DNA of 44,250 nucleotides from an uncultured Chloroflexota bacterium (GTDB lineage Bacteria; Chloroflexota; Chloroflexia; Chloroflexales; Roseiflexaceae), in assembly GCA_937876225.1 (NCBI GenBank), contig CALFIC010000174.1, positions 1-44,250 of the forward strand, in the 5' to 3' direction. The position numbers were made by a program, and so were the translations under genes. Shown here one piece after another: positions 1 to 8,195 of the stretch. The notes below the pieces were generated by a model. That model was not told the origin of the DNA. It ran no database searches and saw only the letters and a program-made list of their open reading frames with translations. Within the stretch, counting starts at the first letter, position 1. Every line of letters starts with the position of its first letter.

Positions 1-641
1 CGATCTCCACTGCGGTTAAAACTGCCACTGTTGCTGCCAAAACTGCTACTGCGGTTAAAACCGCGACGATTGTGGCGACTGCTACTACCGCAGCCGGGAC
101 CGGATATACCACGCGTGTGGGCAATGGCAATTTTGAAGCCGGGCATACGGCGTGGACGGAAGCATCGACAAATTATCCCAATCTGATTATCAATGATACC
201 CGCGTCAAAGCACGTTCCGGTACATATTATGTCTGGCTCGCTGGTGCAAATAACGAAACATCACGACTCAGCCAATCTCTGAGCGTCCAGGCAGATGCTC
301 CGTATTTGCGCGTGTACTATATGTTGACGTCGAGTGAAGCATGTGGGAATCGTTATGATACTGCACAAATTACCATCAATGGGGTGACGGTACCCAATGG
401 TGACATGGAACTGTGTGCGAGTAAGACGGTCAATACCTGGCAAGCATTTACCATCGATTTGACTGCTTCTATCGGCAAAACCGTCACGTTGGCTATTACG
501 GCAACTACCGATGATTCTGCGCTGAGTCATCTCTGGATCGATGACGTCGGCTTTGTGCGTACCGCAACAGAATCCATTGGCTATTATGGAGCTGTATCTA
601 CTACGGCGCAGAAAAATATTTCGCAAATTACGCAACGCTAA
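1..641 (+). CDS. Secreted protein, C-terminal part only (Thr/Ala-rich linker plus jelly-roll-like module)
   Basis: The frame is open from the window edge (first complete codon at 3), so this is the 3' end of a longer gene. The first ~30 visible residues are a TAT/TAVK-type low-complexity linker. They are followed by a ~165-residue module beginning near TTRVGNGNFEAG, rich in beta-strand-like segments, with a Cys in ACGNRYDTA and another in ELCASK. The module is clearly similar, residue by residue, to the C-terminal part of the trypsin-like protease just downstream. The missing N-terminus may therefore also be a secreted enzyme, but that is inference. The module resembles carbohydrate- or surface-binding jelly-roll domains of extracellular proteins; its ligand is unknown. 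The protein ends a few residues after SYYG-like GYYGAVS, and a terminator follows. Confidence 0.8.
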   Translation, partial: ISTAVKTATVAAKTATAVKTATIVATATTAAGTGYTTRVGNGNFEAGHTAWTEASTNYPNLIINDTRVKARSGTYYVWLAGANNETSRLSQSLSVQADAPYLRVYYMLTSSEACGNRYDTAQITINGVTVPNGDMELCASKTVNTWQAFTIDLTASIGKTVTLAITATTDDSALSHLWIDDVGFVRTATESIGYYGAVSTTAQKNISQITQR

Positions 642-658
642 TCTCAGTGCGTCCACTG

Positions 659-699
659 CGCATGTGTCTCCTGCAAATGGAGATACATGCGTTTTTTTT
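659..699 (+). terminator. Rho-independent terminator of the first gene
   Basis: A 13-bp stem (CGCATGTGTCTCC at 659-671 with GGAGATACATGCG at 679-691, one mismatch) and a 7-nt loop are followed by eight T. It lies 18 bp after the stop codon. Confidence 0.9.
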
Positions 700-720
700 G
701 TGATTGCGATAAATTATTTT

Positions 721-818
721 TTGTAAAAATATTTACCGCGGTAGGTGAATTGGAATTGTATCGACATGATGTGGTGTTGCGGATGAGATTTTGTAAAAAA
801 ATATATTACCTAGGGTAG
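721..818 (+). promoter_or_regulatory. AT-rich upstream region with two similar palindromic boxes
   Basis: Two related blocks, TTGTAAAAATATTTACC.. (721-744) and TTGTAAAAAAATATATTACC.. (791-818), lie 70 bp apart. Each ends in an inverted TACC..GGTA core (TACCGCGGTA at 734-743, TACCTAGGGTA at 807-817). They sit 90-190 bp before the protease start and look like a duplicated operator or promoter element. No regulator is known. Confidence 0.4.
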
Positions 819-910
819 AAAAAAGAATTGTGCAGCGTGGGAACTAATTGTGCTTCCATACCGTCATTGTTGTATTGAGTCGGGTATGTGTGTGACGAAA
901 GGTATGCCAA

Positions 911-2560
911 ATGAAAAATACACGTTGGATATGGATGTGTGTGCTTGCCATGTCGATGATTGTTGGTGGTCAAATTGCCAATGGCCAATTCGCGGCTCCA
1001 CGCATTGTAGGTGGCGGTGTCGCAGCCGAACATGAATTCCCATGGCAAATCTGGTTGCACCCCACCAATTATGCAGACGTGTATTGTGGCGCCTCACTCA
1101 TCAATAGTAGCTGGGCATTGACTGCTGCCCATTGTGTGGCTGGCGAGACCGCATCAACGTTGGTGGTTGAATTGGGGATGCATAATATCCAAGGTAGTAA
1201 CCCCCTGCGCCAAACCAAAACCTTGAGCCAAATCATTGTCCATCCGCAATACAATAGCAATACCGAAGATTATGATATGGCGTTGTTGCATTTCACGACT
1301 CCGGCAACGATTAATAGTGCGGTTGCGCCGATTACCTTGGCCGCTAGCACCGATAACGCATTGTATGCTGCGGGGGTGAATGCGATTGTGAGTGGCTGGG
1401 GCACCACCAGTTCAAGCGGCGCAGTGTCATATATCTTGCGCAAAGTGACGGTGCCGGTTGTGTCGAATGCCACCTGTAATACGAACTATGGTGGTGGTAT
1501 CACTGCCCGTATGGTCTGTGCCGGCTTGCCCCAAGGTGGCGTTGATTCATGCCAAGGTGATAGTGGTGGTCCGTTGTTTGTAAATGATGCCGGGATTCCT
1601 AAATTGATTGGTGTCGTAAGCTGGGGCGAGGGATGTGCGGCAGCAGGCAAGCCTGGCGTCTACTCAAATGTGCAAAACATGCGCAGCTGGATTGCCGCAA
1701 ATGTACCGCTGGGCACCCAACCAACCGCCGTGCCGACCCAACCCGTTGCCCCATCTCAAACTGCGGTTCCCACGAGTACCTCACCAGCCACTGCTACCCG
1801 CACGGTTGTTGCGACCCAAACTGCCCAACCGACGACGGTTGGCACCCAAACAGCTCAGCCCACTGCGCCGATTGGATCAGTGACCCAAACAGCCGTGGTG
1901 TCGGCTACCAACACGCGGGTCCCCACCAACACGCGGGTCCCCACCAACACGCGGATTCCTACCAACACGCGGATTCCTTCATCCACCCGTACTGCCACCA
2001 AAACTGCGACCCCACGCCCTGACTACTTTACACGGGTGATGAATGGTGATTTTGAGGCGGGGAGTACTGCTTGGACGGAATCATCCACGAATTATGCGAG
2101 CGTAATCGTCAATGATGCCCGCATTAAAGCACGCTCAGGCAAGTCTTATGCCTGGCTCGGTGGTCACGATAGTGAAACCTCCCTCTTGAGCCAAGCAATT
2201 ACCGTCCAAAGCGATGCTCCCTACCTGCGCTTGTACTATATGACTGCATCAGGCGAAAAATGTGGCAATCGCTATGATACCGCCCAAATTGCCATTGATG
2301 GCGTGACAGTCGCAAACGGTAATCTCGAACTCTGCACGCGGAATTCGGTAACGACCTGGAAGCCGATGACCGTCGATCTGACCTCAAAAATTGGCCAGAC
2401 GGTGACATTTTCAGTCACTACTACAACCGATGAATCGATTGTGAGCAGCTTGTGGCTCGACGATATCGGGTTTGTCCGAGTGCCTACCGAGGTCATCAGC
2501 TATTATGGTAAAGCATTCGGTACCACGCAAAGTCTGACGGCCAAAGTAACCAAACGTTAA
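911..2560 (+). CDS. Secreted trypsin-like serine protease (S1A) with Thr/Pro linker and C-terminal module
   Basis: The 549-aa protein starts at ATG 911 with AAAGG nine bases upstream. Residues 1-26 form a signal peptide. The zymogen cleavage site is PRIVGG, followed by a complete S1A domain: His in LTAAHC, Asp in DYDMALLHF, Ser in GDSGGPL. The Asp six residues before the catalytic Ser (DSCQGDSGG) is the trypsin specificity residue, so cleavage after Arg/Lys is expected, and the PR|IVGG site allows self-activation. Residues ~265-375 are a Pro/Thr linker (TQTAQPT, then repeated NTRVPT units). The last ~170 residues match the module of the truncated gene upstream. This is an exported digestive or surface protease with a binding or anchoring domain. 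S1A trypsins are sporadic in bacteria. A terminator follows. Confidence 0.93.
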   Translation: MKNTRWIWMCVLAMSMIVGGQIANGQFAAPRIVGGGVAAEHEFPWQIWLHPTNYADVYCGASLINSSWALTAAHCVAGETASTLVVELGMHNIQGSNPLRQTKTLSQIIVHPQYNSNTEDYDMALLHFTTPATINSAVAPITLAASTDNALYAAGVNAIVSGWGTTSSSGAVSYILRKVTVPVVSNATCNTNYGGGITARMVCAGLPQGGVDSCQGDSGGPLFVNDAGIPKLIGVVSWGEGCAAAGKPGVYSNVQNMRSWIAANVPLGTQPTAVPTQPVAPSQTAVPTSTSPATATRTVVATQTAQPTTVGTQTAQPTAPIGSVTQTAVVSATNTRVPTNTRVPTNTRIPTNTRIPSSTRTATKTATPRPDYFTRVMNGDFEAGSTAWTESSTNYASVIVNDARIKARSGKSYAWLGGHDSETSLLSQAITVQSDAPYLRLYYMTASGEKCGNRYDTAQIAIDGVTVANGNLELCTRNSVTTWKPMTVDLTSKIGQTVTFSVTTTTDESIVSSLWLDDIGFVRVPTEVISYYGKAFGTTQSLTAKVTKR

Positions 2561-2582
2561 ACAGCTGTAGCATGTAGATCAG

Positions 2583-2621
2583 CCCCTCTGGATGCGTCAT
2601 TACGCATTCAGAGGGGTTTTT
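2583..2621 (+). terminator. Rho-independent terminator of the protease gene
   Basis: The stem CCCCTCTG/GATGCG pairs with CGCATT/CAGAGGGG, with a short loop, and is followed by TTTTT, 22 bp after the stop codon. Confidence 0.92.
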
Positions 2622-2932
2622 GAATCATTGCGCTGACCGTAAGATTTAGTGCCTGCATTGGATCGATACCCATACTGGTAGCGTTGGGCAAATGGTGTAT
2701 GAATCAGCTCGTCCCTGCTAGCTGATGACCATGCGCAACGGTGAGTTGCTCCGTAGTTGAGGAATAGAGTGTACAATGGCTAAAATCCTTTGCGTGCGTT
2801 AACGGTGCTCACATATCATCAACATGGTAATCGACTAACCATGCCGTGATTGAAGCGCCCCTCGATTCCCAAACTGATGCCCCAAGACACACTTGGATGG
2901 TGTTAAGTAGACATAATAGAAAGAGTGCTATC
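2622..2932. other. Intergenic region, little recognisable
   Basis: About 310 bp lie between the protease terminator and the PLP enzyme. Only a short inverted repeat, ATCAGCT (2703-2709) with AGCTGAT (2720-2726), was noticed. No convincing gene was found here. In-frame codons exist upstream of ATG 2933, but the family N-terminus fits 2933. Confidence 0.5.
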
Positions 2933-4060
2933 ATGCCACACGATGAAACCCATGGAATGTCGACCCGTAGTGTTCATGCAGGTTGGGAACCCGATCCCGC
3001 CACAGGTGCTGTCAAACGCCCGTTGGTGATGGCCAATAGTTATGTACTGCCATCTGATGGTAATTATGACGAAACCTTATACGGTTATGCACGCGACCTC
3101 AATCCCAATGCCCGCTGGCTCGAAGAGCGCTTGTTGGCGCTCGAAGGGGGCGAAGATTGTGTGGTGACGGCGAGTGGTGTCAGCGCCATCAACGGGACGT
3201 TTTTGGCGTTGTTGAGTGCTGGCGATCACTTAATCTGCTCCGATATCTCGTATATTTCGGTGCGCACCATGTTGCTCGAGCACTTCCCTAGCCGCTTTGG
3301 CATTCAAACCACCTTGCTTGATACCTCTGATGCCGAAGCGGTCCAAGCTGCCATGCGGCCCAACACCAAACTCATCCATATCGAGACTCCCGGCAACCCC
3401 ACCACGCGGATTAGCGATATTGCGGCGATTGCCGCCATCGCCCACGCCCATGGTGCCTTGTTGTCGGTCGATAGCACCTGGTCGGGGTTGACGACCCAGA
3501 GTCCGCTAGCGTTGGGGGCAGATTTGGTTGAGCACAGTATTTCGAAATATATCAACGGCCATGGCGACGCTTTGGGCGGGGCCGTATTTGGCAAAAAGAG
3601 CCTCATCGCCGTGATTCGCAAATTTGTGGTCAAAGACATGGGCGCCTGTATTAGTCCATTCAATGCGTGGCAAATCATGCGCGGTGTGGCGACCTTGCCC
3701 ATTCGGATGGAACGACATAATGCCAACGCCATGCAGGTTGCCCAATTCCTCGAAACCGCACCAGGGATTGCGTGGGTGCGTTACCCTGGCCTCAAAAGTC
3801 ACCCCAATCACGCCGTGGCTGCCCAACAAATGCAGGGATTTTCGGGGATGCTCAATTTTGATTTGGTCGATCCCAGCAAACGGGCTGATTTTGTCTCCAA
3901 ATTAAAACTATTTGTGCATGCCGTTAGTCTCGGGCATGATGAAAGTTTGATTTTTGTGTATAACGATTACAACGGGCACGATTTCTTTCGGGTCAGTATC
4001 GGCATCGAAGATGCCCGTGATTTGATTGCCGACATTACCCAGGCCTTGGCACAGATTTAG
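2933..4060 (+). CDS. Cys/Met metabolism PLP-dependent enzyme (cystathionine gamma-synthase/lyase family)
   Basis: The 375-aa product has the fold-type I Cys/Met-metabolism pattern: the N-terminal STRSVHAG, a YGYARDLNPN block where the family has YSRxxNPT, the LEGGED.. VTASGVSAI glycine loop, the HIETPGNPT segment, and the PLP lysine in SISKYINGHGD. The family interconverts cysteine, homocysteine, cystathionine and methionine precursors by beta- or gamma-elimination or replacement in the cytosol. The exact reaction cannot be told: the usual D-N-T around the PLP aspartate reads D-S-T-W here and the YSR motif is altered, so it may be a divergent paralogue. The start at 2933 (purine-rich GAAAGAG upstream) agrees with the family N-terminus; an ATG at 2846 would add 29 residues unlike the family. 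It is transcribed alone. Confidence 0.85.
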   Translation: MPHDETHGMSTRSVHAGWEPDPATGAVKRPLVMANSYVLPSDGNYDETLYGYARDLNPNARWLEERLLALEGGEDCVVTASGVSAINGTFLALLSAGDHLICSDISYISVRTMLLEHFPSRFGIQTTLLDTSDAEAVQAAMRPNTKLIHIETPGNPTTRISDIAAIAAIAHAHGALLSVDSTWSGLTTQSPLALGADLVEHSISKYINGHGDALGGAVFGKKSLIAVIRKFVVKDMGACISPFNAWQIMRGVATLPIRMERHNANAMQVAQFLETAPGIAWVRYPGLKSHPNHAVAAQQMQGFSGMLNFDLVDPSKRADFVSKLKLFVHAVSLGHDESLIFVYNDYNGHDFFRVSIGIEDARDLIADITQALAQI

Positions 4061-4197
4061 GGCATGTGGTGTCTTGATTTGGGTACCTCGTGTTGTGCAA
4101 ATTCATTCGGTTCTGGTGCATGAGTCGCCAGTTATGGGGATTTATGCACCATGACCACTGGTGTATTTGGGAGATAACATAAAATTAATCATTTATT

Positions 4198-4211
4198 ATC
4201 ACAATTGTGAT
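4198..4211. promoter_or_regulatory. Perfect 14-bp palindrome ATCACAATTGTGAT
   Basis: A fully symmetric operator-like site lies about 115 bp upstream of the next gene in an AT-rich gap. TCACA/TGTGA half-sites resemble Crp-type sites, but the spacing is shorter than the classic N6. Function is inferred only. Confidence 0.4.
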
Positions 4212-4325
4212 ATGTTTTCTCTGTCCATGAGCGAGGCAATGTGCTATTTGCTAAAAATTACTGAGTGATTGCTGACTGCTCACGGCTGTCATGCAGCAAA
4301 CTCACAATCGAAATGGGTGGTGTGT

Positions 4326-5072
4326 ATGGCAGGCAAAAACGAAATTGTCTTGATTTCGACTGGTTGGGGTCCGCGTTGCTTATCGCACGCTGGTGCCGCA
4401 TTACTCGCTGATGTATATCGTGTCGAAACATTTGGACTCGATGTTGAGACGCGGGGCTTGGTCAGTCAACTCAATGGCTTGAGTCATCATGCACCTGAAC
4501 ACACCGTTTGGCAAAACGATGAATTATTGGCGACTGTCGCTCGTGCATTGCGGTTGGCGCAAAGTGATGAGTGGGCAGCGTTGGTGACGCCTGCAGGCGA
4601 TATCGCTTCGATGTTGTGGCCGGTTGTCCAAACTGCTGCCACCCAATTAGGCTTGACGGTGCGATTCGCCCACGGTTTAGGGCTGGCCGAATCGCTGGCC
4701 ACCTGCTTGCAATTACCATTACCGCCCTCCGTTGAATTGCGCTCGCGGTTGAGTGATTTTGTCGGGCAAAACCAGCTACCTACCTTGGCAATTGCGTCTG
4801 AGATCGGTGAATTAACCGATATCACCGCGTTATATGACGGCAATGCACGGTTTTTTGCGGTTGATTTATATGCCCAGCAGCATAAAGTCGTGAATATTGA
4901 TATTCAGCAGCATGTACCTACTGCGCAAAAAAATATATTATTCGTTGCAGCACGGGGAGCTGTCGAAATCGATCTGGCGCAGACCAAAGGGACAGAATTC
5001 ATCGAAAAACTTGAATCTGCGTTATTGTGGGCCCAGTTGCTCAATGGATTGACGGAGTCTGTACGTGGCTAA
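4326..5072 (+). CDS. Unrecognised 248-aa protein, possibly a degenerate tetrapyrrole-methylase/MazG-N-like fold
   Basis: The start was chosen at ATG 4326 behind GGGTGGTG; longer versions begin with an unlikely leader. The product is soluble, with no signal or membrane segment. The layout IVLISTGWGP..., a middle AALVTPAGDIASM block, then GLTVRFAHGLGLAESLA loosely follows the order of motifs in SAM-dependent tetrapyrrole methylases (glycine-rich start, GDP-like middle, 'G.s....a' segment). The signature GxGPGDP and GDP motifs are not intact, so catalysis is doubtful and the assignment is weak. The gene overlaps the next one by 8 bp, which suggests co-translation with the membrane protein downstream. 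No function is claimed. Confidence 0.6.
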   Translation: MAGKNEIVLISTGWGPRCLSHAGAALLADVYRVETFGLDVETRGLVSQLNGLSHHAPEHTVWQNDELLATVARALRLAQSDEWAALVTPAGDIASMLWPVVQTAATQLGLTVRFAHGLGLAESLATCLQLPLPPSVELRSRLSDFVGQNQLPTLAIASEIGELTDITALYDGNARFFAVDLYAQQHKVVNIDIQQHVPTAQKNILFVAARGAVEIDLAQTKGTEFIEKLESALLWAQLLNGLTESVRG

Positions 5073-6714
5073 TCAAATTACCGTTGAAGCATTACTGGCC
5101 CAACTGCCGCAAGCGTCGGCACAATCGTCAATTTGGAAACGCAAAGCGCAGTCATCGATTTTTTTGATAGCGACATTGATTAGTTTTGTGACGGCGGTAT
5201 ATGGTTTCGTTGACGCATTTCAACATCCCGAGAAGCAAATTGTTGCCATTGGGTTGTTGGCGGCGGTGATTGTGATTCTGTCTATTCAGCTGATTCGTGC
5301 ACATATTGTGCGCCGTAAACAGCACCAGATTGTACATATTACTCCGATTACCACAATTATGATTGATGCCCAATTGCAGCAACAATTAACGCTCCAATCA
5401 CGGTTGTCGGCTCAGCAAATATGGTTTCGTCGTTGCATACGTATCATCGATAACATTGGCTGGATACTGTTGGCTACGGTGTTGATTCTAACCGCCGGTG
5501 CCGTTTTTGTGTTTTCGATATTTGGACTCTATGAAGCAATTCGTACTCAGGTGAGTATTTTTGATGTGGTATTGATTATGGGTCTCGTACGTCCGTTAAA
5601 TAGTACGCTTAATGGCATTAAAAAATTACAGCAGAAAAAAATAGGGACCCGGCGTCGAATTGGTACGTTTAGTAAATCATTACATTATGGCATCGAATCC
5701 GTGAATCATTTTATTGAGCGATTACATGTATCGACGACAGAAGTATTGCGTACCGGTACTGCGGTGGTTAGTCATGTGGGTGGCACTATCGCTACCACGG
5801 CGTCGACGGTGGCGTTGAGTGTGACCGTGTCAGGGATTGGGTTGGCGTCGGCACAGGTTGCACCAAGTGCGGTGATTGCCACCGGTCAAGTCATCCCGTT
5901 ACCACCAGTGATTGCCAATATGACTGGTCCTGCTGGCCATGATGTGGCGGTACGTGGGGCGGTGTTTTATGGTTGTATGGGTAATATTATTGATGGTAAT
6001 CAACAGTCAGCAAATGAAAATTGTCAAAAGGCGGTGCAACAAGCTAACGATAGTTGTGCTGGTTGGCAAGGTGGGCCACTCACGCCAGAATGTGCTCAAG
6101 TGATTAACCAAGTATTGCCGCAAGCAGTAGAGCGCATTGAAGGAACTGAGCCCCAACCACCTGCTGATGCTCCAAACGGTGGTGCGCCACCTCCCGTTGA
6201 TTCGAATCAACCGCTGCCCAACAATCAACCGCCGTTGAATGGCACTCCGCAACCACAAGATCCGAATCAACCAGGCAAACCACAATCCAATAGTGGGCAA
6301 GCACCATGTGTTGCCCAAGATTCAAATACACAGTGTCCGCCTGTACAATCTACACCAAATCCGGCTGCAAATAATAATAACGGTTATCCGCAGCCACCAG
6401 CCAATCCCAATGATCCGAAGGGCACTCCGGGACCGAATTTGACGCCTAGTGGGCAACAAAATCCGCCGCCACCGCAGACGACGAATGTCCCACCGCCACC
6501 GCAAGCGACCGGGGCACCCGCCCCGCAAGCGACCGGGGCACCCGCCCCGCAGACGACGAATGTCCCACCGCCACCACAAGCGACCGGGGCACCCGCCCCG
6601 CAAGCGACCGATGCACCTGCACCGCAAGCGACCGGGGCACCCGCCCCGCAAGCGACCGATGCACCTGCACCCCAAGCGACCAGTGTGCCACCGCCGCCAC
6701 CACCTCGGCCATAA
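5065..6714 (+). CDS. Membrane protein with four N-terminal hydrophobic segments and a Pro-rich repeat tail
   Basis: The 549-aa product starts at GTG 5065 (CGGAG upstream), overlapping the preceding gene by 8 bp. Two hydrophobic pairs lie near residues 27-80 and 128-185, separated by a basic/Gln-rich segment. A further hydrophobic stretch near 230-270 (VGGTIATTASTVALSVTVSG) is followed by a region with several Cys (YGCMGN, ENCQKA, DSCAGW, PECAQV). From about residue 350 the protein is Pro/Asn/Gln-rich and ends in copies of the octapeptide PQATGAPA/PQATDAPA/PQTTNVPP. The tail probably projects outward through the envelope. The family was not recognised. Overlap with the upstream gene suggests a shared job, perhaps an envelope-anchored complex (inference). 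Confidence 0.75.
   Translation: MANQITVEALLAQLPQASAQSSIWKRKAQSSIFLIATLISFVTAVYGFVDAFQHPEKQIVAIGLLAAVIVILSIQLIRAHIVRRKQHQIVHITPITTIMIDAQLQQQLTLQSRLSAQQIWFRRCIRIIDNIGWILLATVLILTAGAVFVFSIFGLYEAIRTQVSIFDVVLIMGLVRPLNSTLNGIKKLQQKKIGTRRRIGTFSKSLHYGIESVNHFIERLHVSTTEVLRTGTAVVSHVGGTIATTASTVALSVTVSGIGLASAQVAPSAVIATGQVIPLPPVIANMTGPAGHDVAVRGAVFYGCMGNIIDGNQQSANENCQKAVQQANDSCAGWQGGPLTPECAQVINQVLPQAVERIEGTEPQPPADAPNGGAPPPVDSNQPLPNNQPPLNGTPQPQDPNQPGKPQSNSGQAPCVAQDSNTQCPPVQSTPNPAANNNNGYPQPPANPNDPKGTPGPNLTPSGQQNPPPPQTTNVPPPPQATGAPAPQATGAPAPQTTNVPPPPQATGAPAPQATDAPAPQATGAPAPQATDAPAPQATSVPPPPPPRP
6474..6711 (+). repeat. 24-bp coding tandem repeat (PQATGAPA-type octapeptides)
   Basis: In-frame copies of a unit like CCGCAAGCGACCGGGGCACC plus four bases alternate between PQATGAPA, PQATDAPA and PQTTNVPPP. 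Near-identical DNA copies point to slippage expansion. Confidence 0.85.
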
Positions 6715-6766
6715 CGTGGCAAATCTAACAGGACCTGTATGGCGACAATCCTTTGGCAACCTAGTG

Positions 6767-6814
6767 AGGCACGTTGCATGAATTGCCACAATTGGCAATT
6801 CATGCAACGTGCCT
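6767..6814. repeat. Perfect 22-bp inverted repeat (48-nt hairpin)
   Basis: The left arm 6767-6788 and right arm 6793-6814 are exact reverse complements with a 4-nt loop. It lies 53 bp after the membrane-protein stop. No T-run follows on the plus strand, so it is not a standard terminator; a terminator-like or REP-like element is possible. Confidence 0.8.
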
Positions 6815-7056
6815 ATACCTAATGTGACGGCGATTACAAAGCGTTGCGGCAATGGTCGCTTGACCACCTCGCTGATTTTTGGCGGCAGGTCTGGCAATTC
6901 ACCGGTATGATTGGTTCACCCTCGGGTGCAGTTTTACAGAATTTCTAACCTGCTACGTCTCTAATTCGTTCTAAATTTTTTATTTCAATTTTCAATTTTT
7001 ATACTGTGCAGAAAATAAATTTTTTTGTGAAATAAACACTGATTTATCTTTATTTA

Positions 7057-7123
7057 ATGATTTATATCATATAAAACACTCTCATAATTTTATTATAAAA
7101 AAAGACAAATATGAGCGTATAAT
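7057..7123 (+). promoter_or_regulatory. Candidate promoter with FNR/Crp-like palindrome for the stress protein
   Basis: ATGATTTATATCAT (7057-7070) has the GAT-N4-ATC form of FNR-type sites. A TATAAT box stands at 7118-7123, placing the palindrome centre about 66 bp upstream of the expected start of transcription. No good -35 is visible, which fits an activator-dependent promoter. The whole 6.9-7.14 kb stretch is strongly AT-rich. Confidence 0.4.
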
Positions 7124-7170
7124 TCAGACGAGTCAATGAAGTATGACTCTGTGAAAGTTTGAGGTGTACC

Positions 7171-8034
7171 ATGACGGTCCCAATCAAAAAAGTGCTCGCC
7201 TGTGTGGATGGATCGGCCTACCTTGATAGTGTGTGTCTGCATGCACGTTGGGCTGCAATGCTACAACAAGCGCCAGTGCATATTTTGCACGTACAAACCC
7301 CTTTCCAGCAATGGATATCGCCAGCGAACTACCCCAACACGATGGGAGCTCCGGTGCCTGGTGAGTTGTTTGAGCAGTTTAATCAACTCGAACAAGATCA
7401 CGCCAAGCTCGAAAAACAACGTGGGGCCTTTGTGATTGCAAAAGCCAAAGAGTTACTCGTCGATGCCAATGTGCCTGTTGAAGCGACTCAAGTGATTGGT
7501 GAATTGGCTGATGCGGTGAGCACCTATGCAGACACCACTAGTATGGTGGTGATTGGCAAACGAGGCGAAGATGTTCACGATTCCAACAAATACCTCGGTG
7601 CCAATCTCGAGCCAGTAGTGCGGGCGACGCATGGGTCGGTGCTGGTATGTGCGCCGCAATATACGCCGATTACACGGGTGGCTATTGCCTATGACGGCAG
7701 TGCCAATGCCTACAAAGCCCTTGAATATGTGATTAAACATCCGCTGTTTGCTGGTGTCGAATTTCATTTAGTCGGTGTAGCGCCTATAAATGAGCGTGAT
7801 ACCCTGCAACTCGAAAAAGCCGCCGGTATCTTGCGTCAAACGCATCATAATGTGCAGGTTTACTACGGCGATGGCTTTGTAGAAGACGTGTTGCGTGAGT
7901 ATATTGGTCAACACGACATCAATTTGTTGCTGATGGGAGCGTATAGCCACTCGACGTTACGGAGCATGTTCATCGGCAGCACCACCAATGCAATGTTGCA
8001 GTCGTGCCCCGTGTCGGTGTTGTTGTTCCATTAA
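7171..8034 (+). CDS. Universal stress protein, tandem UspA domains
   Basis: The 287-aa protein carries two Usp folds. The first (residues ~4-155) runs from KKVLACVDGSAYLD to VVIGKRGED, with an ATP-site-like block ending in HGSVLVCAP. The second (~160-287) runs from RVAIAYDGSANAYKALE to a C-terminal GSTTNAMLQSCPVSVLLF, matching the Usp G-x9-G-(S/T) nucleotide-binding region. Such tandem proteins help survival under energy or redox stress; the biochemical activity of this copy is unknown. ATG 7171 has GAGGTG upstream, better than the TTG four codons earlier. A separate transcription unit is implied by an AT-rich promoter region and a strong terminator. A possible FNR-like site upstream would suit anaerobic induction (inference). 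Confidence 0.93.
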   Translation: MTVPIKKVLACVDGSAYLDSVCLHARWAAMLQQAPVHILHVQTPFQQWISPANYPNTMGAPVPGELFEQFNQLEQDHAKLEKQRGAFVIAKAKELLVDANVPVEATQVIGELADAVSTYADTTSMVVIGKRGEDVHDSNKYLGANLEPVVRATHGSVLVCAPQYTPITRVAIAYDGSANAYKALEYVIKHPLFAGVEFHLVGVAPINERDTLQLEKAAGILRQTHHNVQVYYGDGFVEDVLREYIGQHDINLLLMGAYSHSTLRSMFIGSTTNAMLQSCPVSVLLFH

Positions 8035-8047
8035 TCAACACAATCGA

Positions 8048-8085
8048 ACCGCGTCTGTGGCAATGGCCACAGACGCGGTTTTTTG
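8048..8085 (+). terminator. Rho-independent terminator of the Usp gene
   Basis: ACCGCGTCTGTGG pairs perfectly with CCACAGACGCGGT across a 6-nt loop and is followed by a T-run, 13 bp after the stop. Confidence 0.95.
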
Positions 8086-8195
8086 TGAGGTGTTTATTAT
8101 GCCCCAACCAATACATCTTTGCGCAAGATACTACTTGTTGTTGCGCAATGTCGTGAATGTTTTTTGAATTTTGGTAATTTTGTTATTAATGTTGT

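Noticed and set aside
6322..6897. Long minus-strand frame opposite the Pro-rich tail
   Set aside because: Shadow of the repeat-coding DNA; the product is Arg/Gly/Cys-rich low complexity without a ribosome site.
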